From: CAZTQN01 sp964615765
GTDB taxonomy: Bacteria; Planctomycetota; Phycisphaerae; Phycisphaerales; UBA1924
Direction: 5' to 3'
Assembly: GCA_964615765.1 (NCBI GenBank)
Contig: CAZTQN010000066.1
Location: 1 to 9,608, forward strand
DNA length: 9,608 nt
In this document: positions 5,432 to 9,608 of the stretch, one piece after another
Layout: every line of letters begins with the position of its first letter
How positions within the stretch are numbered: the stretch's first letter is position 1
Notes under the pieces: generated by a model
What the model saw: the letters and a program-made list of their open reading frames with translations, nothing else
Databases searched by the model: none
Told to the model about the DNA's origin: nothing
Translations under genes and position numbers: made by a program

Positions 5432-7348
5432 ATGCGCCCAGCATCCGCCGCGCTCGTCAGCGTTGCCGCCCTGCTCGTCACCGCCTCCGGCGCGTGCGCT
5501 CAGGCCACGACCAACCCCGCCGCCCAGCCGCCGGCGCAGACCCCCACACAGCCCGGTGCTCAGCCCGGCGGCACCACGCCCGCGTCGACGACCAACCGCC
5601 CGACAAACCCCGCCGAGCCCGCCATCCCCGCCACGCCGCGCACCGGCCCGGCCCGCGTCAACTGGTGGAACGACCGCGTCTTCTACCAGATCTTCGTCCG
5701 CTCCTTCGCCGACTCGCGCGAGGGCTCGCTCGCCTCCGACGGCATCGGCGATCTCCGCGGGCTCATCGAACGCCTCGACCACCTTCGCAACGTCTCCACC
5801 GGCGCTCCGAACGACCTGGGCGTCGGCGGGCTCTGGCTGCTGCCCATCCACCCCTCGCCGTCGTACCACGGCTACGACATCACCGACTACTACGGCGTCA
5901 ACCCGCAGTACGGCTCGCTCGATGACCTCCGCACCCTCCTCGCCGAGTGCAAGAAGCGCGACATCCGCCTGGTCCTCGACCTCGTCCTCAATCACACCTC
6001 CTCGCAGATCCCGTGGTTCCAGGAAGCCCTCGACCCCAAGAGCCCCAAGCGCGACTGGTACATCTGGCAGGAAACCAACCCCGGCTGGACCGGCCCCTGG
6101 AACCAGAAAGTCTGGCACTCCACGGCGTTGGCGAAGGTTCCCGGCGGCGGTCGCCTTCCCGCCGGCGCCGGCTCCACCGGCCCCTTCTACTACGGCATCT
6201 TCAGCCACGTCATGCCCGACCTGAACTTCCGCAACCCCGACGTCACCAAGCAGATGCTCGACGTCGCCCGCTTCTGGATCAAAGACGTCGGCGTGGACGG
6301 CTACCGCCTCGACGCCATCCGCCACCTCGTCGAAGACGGCCCGATTCAAGAAAACACCCAGGGCACCCGCGACTGGCTCCGCACCTTTTCCGCCTTCTGC
6401 AAGGAGCAGAACCCGGACGCCATCACCATCGGCGAAGTCTGGACGCCGAGCCATATCGCCTCGACGTACGTGCCCGACCAGATGGACCTGGTCTTCGAGT
6501 TCGACCTCGCCGAGGCCATGACGCAGGCCGCCGACAAGGGCATCGCCCGCCACGTCATCGAAGCGATGGACAAGATCGTCCGCCTGTACCCGCCCAACCA
6601 GTACGCAACGTTCCTCTCCAATCACGACCAGACGCGCATCGGCACCCGCCTCAAGTCCGACCCCGGCAAGCTCCGGGCCGCGGCCCAGATGCTGCTCACG
6701 CTCCCCGGCGTGCCGTTCATTTACTACGGCGAAGAGATCGGTATGACGGGCGACAAGCCCGACGAGAACCTGCGCACGCCCATGCAGTGGGACGACACCG
6801 CCGGCGCCGGCTTCACCCTCGCCGACCCGTGGCGCAAGCCCAACGCCGACTACACCACCCGCAACGTCAAGACCCAGGCGCCGGACTTCGAGAGCCTGAT
6901 GCAGCTCTACCGCAAGTTCATCGTCCTCCGCCGCCAGAACCCCGCGCTCGGCTACGGCACGTTCATCCCCGTCATGTCCGACGAGCCCTCGGTCCTCTCG
7001 TTCATCCGCCACGCCGACAAGGTCGTTTACCCCATGGCCAGCGGGCAGATGAGCCCGCCAACGACGCAGACGATCCTCATCACCATCAACCTGGGCCCGC
7101 TGCCCGTCAACAACTACGCCCTGTCGCTGCACGCTTCGCCGCTGCGCGGCTCGCTGACTTCGATCGAGGTCGCCAACAACGGGCTGTCACGCCCGCCGCG
7201 GCTTGATCGCGACGGCGGGTTCAACAACTACCGCCCGTTCCCGGTCCTGGCCCCGCGCGTGGCGTACGTCACCGTGCTGGAAACCGTCGACCCCAACGTC
7301 CCCGTCACCCCGCCCGACCCGACCCGCCAGCCGCCGACGATCCCGTAA
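5432..7348 (+). CDS. Exported alpha-amylase family glycoside hydrolase (GH13, subfamily 36-like)
   Basis: This enzyme is expected to cleave alpha-1,4 (possibly alpha-1,6) glucosidic bonds of starch- or glycogen-type glucans outside the cytoplasm. Residues 1-23 are a signal peptide ending ACA, with cleavage before Q24; the Cys at 22 lacks a good lipobox. Residues 24-75 are a Pro/Gln/Thr linker. The (beta/alpha)8 barrel starts at WWNDRVFYQIFVRSFADS. The conserved GH13 regions are DLVLNH (183-188), DGYRLDAIRH with nucleophile D294, GEVW with acid/base E335, and FLSNHD with transition-state stabiliser D399. Region V reads MPDLN (261-265), the signature of the group between oligo-1,6-glucosidases and neopullulanases (GH13_36). 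The C-terminal beta domain is followed by a Pro-rich tail (VPVTPPDPTRQPPTIP). GGGAG lies about seven nt before the ATG. All catalytic residues are present, so activity is likely; substrate specificity is inferred. Confidence 0.95.
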   Translation: MRPASAALVSVAALLVTASGACAQATTNPAAQPPAQTPTQPGAQPGGTTPASTTNRPTNPAEPAIPATPRTGPARVNWWNDRVFYQIFVRSFADSREGSLASDGIGDLRGLIERLDHLRNVSTGAPNDLGVGGLWLLPIHPSPSYHGYDITDYYGVNPQYGSLDDLRTLLAECKKRDIRLVLDLVLNHTSSQIPWFQEALDPKSPKRDWYIWQETNPGWTGPWNQKVWHSTALAKVPGGGRLPAGAGSTGPFYYGIFSHVMPDLNFRNPDVTKQMLDVARFWIKDVGVDGYRLDAIRHLVEDGPIQENTQGTRDWLRTFSAFCKEQNPDAITIGEVWTPSHIASTYVPDQMDLVFEFDLAEAMTQAADKGIARHVIEAMDKIVRLYPPNQYATFLSNHDQTRIGTRLKSDPGKLRAAAQMLLTLPGVPFIYYGEEIGMTGDKPDENLRTPMQWDDTAGAGFTLADPWRKPNADYTTRNVKTQAPDFESLMQLYRKFIVLRRQNPALGYGTFIPVMSDEPSVLSFIRHADKVVYPMASGQMSPPTTQTILITINLGPLPVNNYALSLHASPLRGSLTSIEVANNGLSRPPRLDRDGGFNNYRPFPVLAPRVAYVTVLETVDPNVPVTPPDPTRQPPTIP

Positions 7349-7387
7349 ATCTGGAGACCTGGTCCCAGAGCATCCGGAGCAAGACCG

Positions 7388-8734
7388 ATGTGCGCGAAGG
7401 CTCATGACACGTCCGCCAGGTATCCCACCCGTGGCTGTCTGTGGGCTCTACGCGGGACCGGCACCCTTGCGAGCGGAGCGTGGTCAGTCACTTTCCAGGA
7501 TCGGGACTTCGACCCCGCCAAGCTCCCAAGGGACCGCGGCAATCTACCCACATGGCCGGGCGAGCCACCAACGATGGTCTACGACAAGGTCGGATCGCGG
7601 CCTGACTTCGCCCCTTACCTCTCACAAGTCCGTCCATACTGCATCGTCTCAGATCGCTTTAAAACTTTCTTGGAGTCCCAGCATTCCGGGTCCGCCGCAT
7701 TCTTGCCGATTCATGTGCACGGGCCAAACCGGAGCGCCCTTCGCAGGGTGTACTGGTTCACACAGTTTCTTTTGACGTGGGAGTGCCAGCCAAACCAGAA
7801 CTCCGCGGAACTTGATGCCCGCAGCGTTCCCGAGGACCAACCCATCGGGCTCGTGGCCGGCAAAGGTTGGTGGTGGGGCGGCGCCGCCGTTTGCGGTACG
7901 ACCTTCAAGGCTCTCCTCCAAAAGGAGAGGTTCGTCGGGCTGTCCTTCGATCGTTGCCCACTCCTCTCAAGATCGAAGGACGTGATCACGGTTCGAACTG
8001 GGACAGGTAAGACCGCGAAAATCGCCCGCGAGTGCATCCCGACCGACAGACACTTCAACGTAGACGCGTTCCTGAAGGAGTTTCCTGGCACGTCTTACAA
8101 ATCGAAGACCCCGAACTCGAACGCGCTCGTCGACTACGTAGGTCTGCATAGCGCTATGAACGGGGTGAGCTTGCGGGCACTTCGAAAGCTGCTCGAGGCC
8201 GGGTACGACCCCAACGAAGCGAACGGGCACCCGAACGTCTCGCCAGTGGCTGTTTCCATCGCTCCCAAGAGCCCTTCAGTGCTGAAGCTTCTTCACAAGC
8301 ACGGGGTCCATTGGAACGTGTCCAACAGCGTTGGCGTCACCCCGCTCATGTCCGCCATGGGCTCGGCAAAGTCCGCTATCGAACTGCTGCTCTCATTCGG
8401 CGCCGACGCGGCGGCGCGCAGCCTTACTGGCCAAACAGCCCTTCACTGTCTCTGCGACACCTGGTACGTGTACCGTGTCGACACCTTCCGAGACATCGCC
8501 GTGATGCTGCGCGATACCGGAGCGACGCTCAACGTCGCGGACGCAGATGGGTGCACGCCTTCCGACTTGCTCGAGCAAGATCGTCTCCGGTCTACACCGG
8601 CTGAGAGGCGGCGTCTTGACCAGATTCAACGTGTGTTCCAAGAAGTCTTCGACAAAGAGCCGCGCTCTAACGCCCGAAGCTCGCGACCCGGCGAAAGCTC
8701 CCCGCGCCGTACGCGTCGCCCCACGAAGAAGTAG
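7388..8734 (+). CDS. Imm11/Imm43-like immunity domain fused to ankyrin repeats
   Basis: This 448-residue cytoplasmic-looking protein has no signal peptide. Residues about 80-195 resemble the Imm11/Imm43 immunity-protein superfamily of polymorphic toxin systems: RPYCIVSDRFKTFLES, then AAFLPIHV, a Trp/Tyr-rich central part, and near the end CGTTFKALLQKERFVGLSFDR. Residues about 250-420 hold roughly five ankyrin repeats, with VGLHSAMNG...LRKLLEAGYDPNEANG (250-280), VLKLLHKHGVHWN (298-310), GVTPLMSAMG...IELLLSFGAD (316-340), GQTALHCLCD...VMLRDTGATLNVADADG (348-388) and GCTPSDLLEQ (388-397). The last 25 residues are a basic Ser/Arg/Pro tail. The ATG is supported by GGAG 8 nt upstream (7376-7379). 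Base composition is lower in GC than the neighbours and rarer codons (AGA, GTA, TCT) appear, which suggests acquisition by transfer. The ankyrin call is strong; the immunity-domain call comes from pattern memory only, and no toxin gene is visible nearby. Confidence 0.85.
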   Translation: MCAKAHDTSARYPTRGCLWALRGTGTLASGAWSVTFQDRDFDPAKLPRDRGNLPTWPGEPPTMVYDKVGSRPDFAPYLSQVRPYCIVSDRFKTFLESQHSGSAAFLPIHVHGPNRSALRRVYWFTQFLLTWECQPNQNSAELDARSVPEDQPIGLVAGKGWWWGGAAVCGTTFKALLQKERFVGLSFDRCPLLSRSKDVITVRTGTGKTAKIARECIPTDRHFNVDAFLKEFPGTSYKSKTPNSNALVDYVGLHSAMNGVSLRALRKLLEAGYDPNEANGHPNVSPVAVSIAPKSPSVLKLLHKHGVHWNVSNSVGVTPLMSAMGSAKSAIELLLSFGADAAARSLTGQTALHCLCDTWYVYRVDTFRDIAVMLRDTGATLNVADADGCTPSDLLEQDRLRSTPAERRRLDQIQRVFQEVFDKEPRSNARSSRPGESSPRRTRRPTKK

Positions 8735-8737
8735 CCG

Positions 8738-8750
8738 CGACGGCCCGTCG
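8738..8750. terminator. Small palindrome between convergent genes
   Basis: CGACGG-C-CCGTCG is a perfect inverted repeat starting four nt after the stop of the ankyrin gene; it would fold as five pairs with a three-base loop. It lies between the ankyrin gene and the converging ExbD operon, where a terminator would be expected. It is short and lacks a T-tract, so the role is uncertain. Confidence 0.25.
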
Positions 8751-8777
8751 GTGAGGACCCGGCGCTCTTTGTCGCCA

Positions 8778-9356
8778 TCACCGAGTTGCTTCGCGCGACA
8801 CCTGGATCCCCACCTTCACGATCCCCGCCGCGTCGCACGCGGCGTGCGCCGTCACCACGTCCTGATACGCCACCCGCGCGTTCGGACGGATCACGATCTC
8901 GATCTGCGCCGTCTGCGCATCCCGCGGGAACGCGTTCATCCGCTCGACAAACCGCGCGAGCGGCACGCGGTTGAGCTCGATGAAACTCACCACCGTCCGC
9001 CCCGCCTCGTCCACGTCCATCACCACGTCGAACCGGGCCGCCGGCAGCGCGAGCGGGTCGTTCCGCTTGGCCGCGTCCTTCCCGCGACCGGCCTCGAACG
9101 GGATCGCCGCCCGCAGGAACCACTCGCTTCCCAGATACGCCGCGCTGGCCATGAAGAAGATCAGGATGACCATCACCACGTCGACCATCGGCGTCATGTT
9201 GGGCCCGAAGTGCAGCCCGTGCAGCGACAGCGCATTGCGTTCGCGGAAGCGGTGCCGACGCCGCCGCGGCGAGGCGGCCGGGCCCGCCGATTCGTGCGAC
9301 GCATGCGCCGCACCGAAGCCGTCGCCCGTGGATGATGCGTGTTGCCCATCGCTCAC
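8778..9356 (-). CDS. ExbD/TolR-family biopolymer transport protein (second of a pair)
   Basis: ExbD/TolR proteins are single-pass inner-membrane proteins that work with an ExbB/TolQ proton channel to energise envelope processes through TonB, TolA or gliding-type partners. The 192-residue protein has a cytoplasmic N-terminus with a basic cluster RRRRHRFRER (31-40), one membrane segment at about 56-75 (NMTPMVDVVMVILIFFMASA) with the proton-pathway Asp at 59 in the family motif TPMVD, and a periplasmic domain ending IEIVIRPNARVAYQDVVTAHAACDAAGIVKVGIQV. The start is GTG, chosen because it overlaps the upstream gene's TGA as GTGA and has GGAG 8 nt before it. The approximately 50-residue N-terminal extension before the membrane segment is longer than in E. 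coli ExbD (about 20) and is His/Ser/Gly-rich. Family assignment is firm; whether it serves Ton, Tol or another system cannot be told. Confidence 0.93.
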   Translation of the reverse strand: MSDGQHASSTGDGFGAAHASHESAGPAASPRRRRHRFRERNALSLHGLHFGPNMTPMVDVVMVILIFFMASAAYLGSEWFLRAAIPFEAGRGKDAAKRNDPLALPAARFDVVMDVDEAGRTVVSFIELNRVPLARFVERMNAFPRDAQTAQIEIVIRPNARVAYQDVVTAHAACDAAGIVKVGIQVSREATR

Positions 9357-9608
9357 GTGGAACGCTCCGCGGCGAGCCGCACGCTCTTGGCCCCGCCCCG
9401 ACCCGCCGCCCGCAGCACCGGCTCCACCGCGCCGAAGCTCAGATCCCGGTCGGCCCGCACCTGCACACCCGTCTCGGGCCGCTCGCTGATCCGCGCCAGC
9501 ACCGCCAGTTCGACGCCCTTGGCGTCCTCAACGCTCCGCCCGTCGACCTGCACCACCAGGCCCATGCCGGCGAACGTGGTCGAGCCCGCCGCGCCGCCGC
9601 TCGTTCCG
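9353..9608 (-). CDS. ExbD/TolR-family protein (first of the pair), truncated at window edge
   Basis: Only the C-terminal part of the periplasmic domain is in the window. The frame is open to the right edge (codons begin at 9607), so the ATG at 9565 is probably internal. The visible sequence GLVVQVDGRSVEDAKGVELAVLARISERPETGVQVRADRDLSFGAVEPVLRAA and the end AKSVRLAAE follow the ExbD pattern of a beta-strand with a short DGR-like turn, then a p-V-x-V-R-A-D-R-D core, then a final helix and strand. The TGA stop overlaps the GTG start of the next ExbD gene by 4 bp, so the two are one operon. The membrane segment and any ExbB/TolQ gene lie outside the window to the right. Confidence 0.85.
   Translation of the reverse strand, partial: GTSGGAAGSTTFAGMGLVVQVDGRSVEDAKGVELAVLARISERPETGVQVRADRDLSFGAVEPVLRAAGRGGAKSVRLAAERST
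9365..9368 (-). promoter_or_regulatory. Ribosome binding site for the GTG start of the second ExbD gene
   Basis: On the minus strand GGAG lies 8 nt before the GTG at 9356, inside the 3' end of the upstream ExbD gene. With the 4-bp GTGA overlap this supports translational coupling and decides the start. Confidence 0.6.

Noticed and set aside
3244..5481. Two large minus-strand open frames opposite the secreted TPR protein gene
   Set aside because: The plus-strand frame has a signal peptide, a ribosome binding site and a folded TPR-like end; the minus frames are Gly/Ala/Arg low-complexity shadows.
5491..5499. Cys22 of the amylase signal peptide as a lipobox
   Set aside because: The residues before it are S-G-A; a Leu/Val at -3 is missing and A-C-A before Gln fits signal peptidase I better.
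5357..7132. Long open frame on the minus strand opposite the amylase gene (591 codons)
   Set aside because: It mirrors a certain GH13 gene; the Gly/Val/Ala/Asp-rich product is the expected antisense shadow of GC-rich coding DNA.
7994..8014. GTGKT in the ankyrin protein as a possible Walker A P-loop
   Set aside because: The residues read VRTGTGKTAK; the first Gly of GxxxxGK[ST] is missing and no Walker B or NTPase fold is seen.

Overview
The window is high-GC bacterial DNA with nearly all third codon positions G or C and densely packed genes. The best guess is a planctomycete, probably of the Phycisphaerae. The basis is the mix of a GatB and a MetRS of unusual but intact type, tandem ExbD/TolR proteins, and secreted proteins with Ala-Gln signal cleavage sites followed by Pro/Ala/Thr-rich linkers. 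The assignment is inference; there is no rRNA or tRNA gene in the window to anchor it.

Layout, left to right. (1) 2-1390 (+): the 3' six-sevenths of gatB, cut by the window edge. (2) 1375-1492: a short convergent junction carrying two unrelated heptamer tandem arrays, one running into the end of gatB and the other into the end of metG, so that each array supplies a stop codon. (3) 1477-3168 (-): metG, methionyl-tRNA synthetase of a zinc-less type. (4) 3169-3348: divergent intergenic region. (5) 3349-5340 (+): a secreted protein of unknown function with a signal peptide, a distinctive N-terminal module, long low-complexity linkers and a TPR-like C-terminus. (6) 5432-7348 (+): an exported GH13 alpha-amylase-type enzyme with all catalytic residues. 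(7) 7388-8734 (+): a protein that looks like an Imm11/Imm43-type immunity domain fused to about five ankyrin repeats, in DNA of visibly lower GC than its neighbours. (8) 8778-9608 (-): two translationally coupled ExbD/TolR-family genes, the upstream one cut by the window edge.

How they work together: gatB and metG are both translation housekeeping genes (Asn/Gln-tRNA amidation and Met-tRNA charging) but are convergent, so not one operon. The TPR protein and the amylase are codirectional, 91 bp apart and both exported, so a shared envelope or periplasmic role is possible but unproven. The ExbD pair belongs to an energy-transducing inner-membrane complex whose ExbB/TolQ partner should lie just beyond the right edge. 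The immunity-like ankyrin gene looks like an accessory insertion between the amylase and the ExbD operon; no toxin partner is visible here. No mobile element, CRISPR array, tRNA or rRNA was seen, and no gap between genes exceeds 300 bases.
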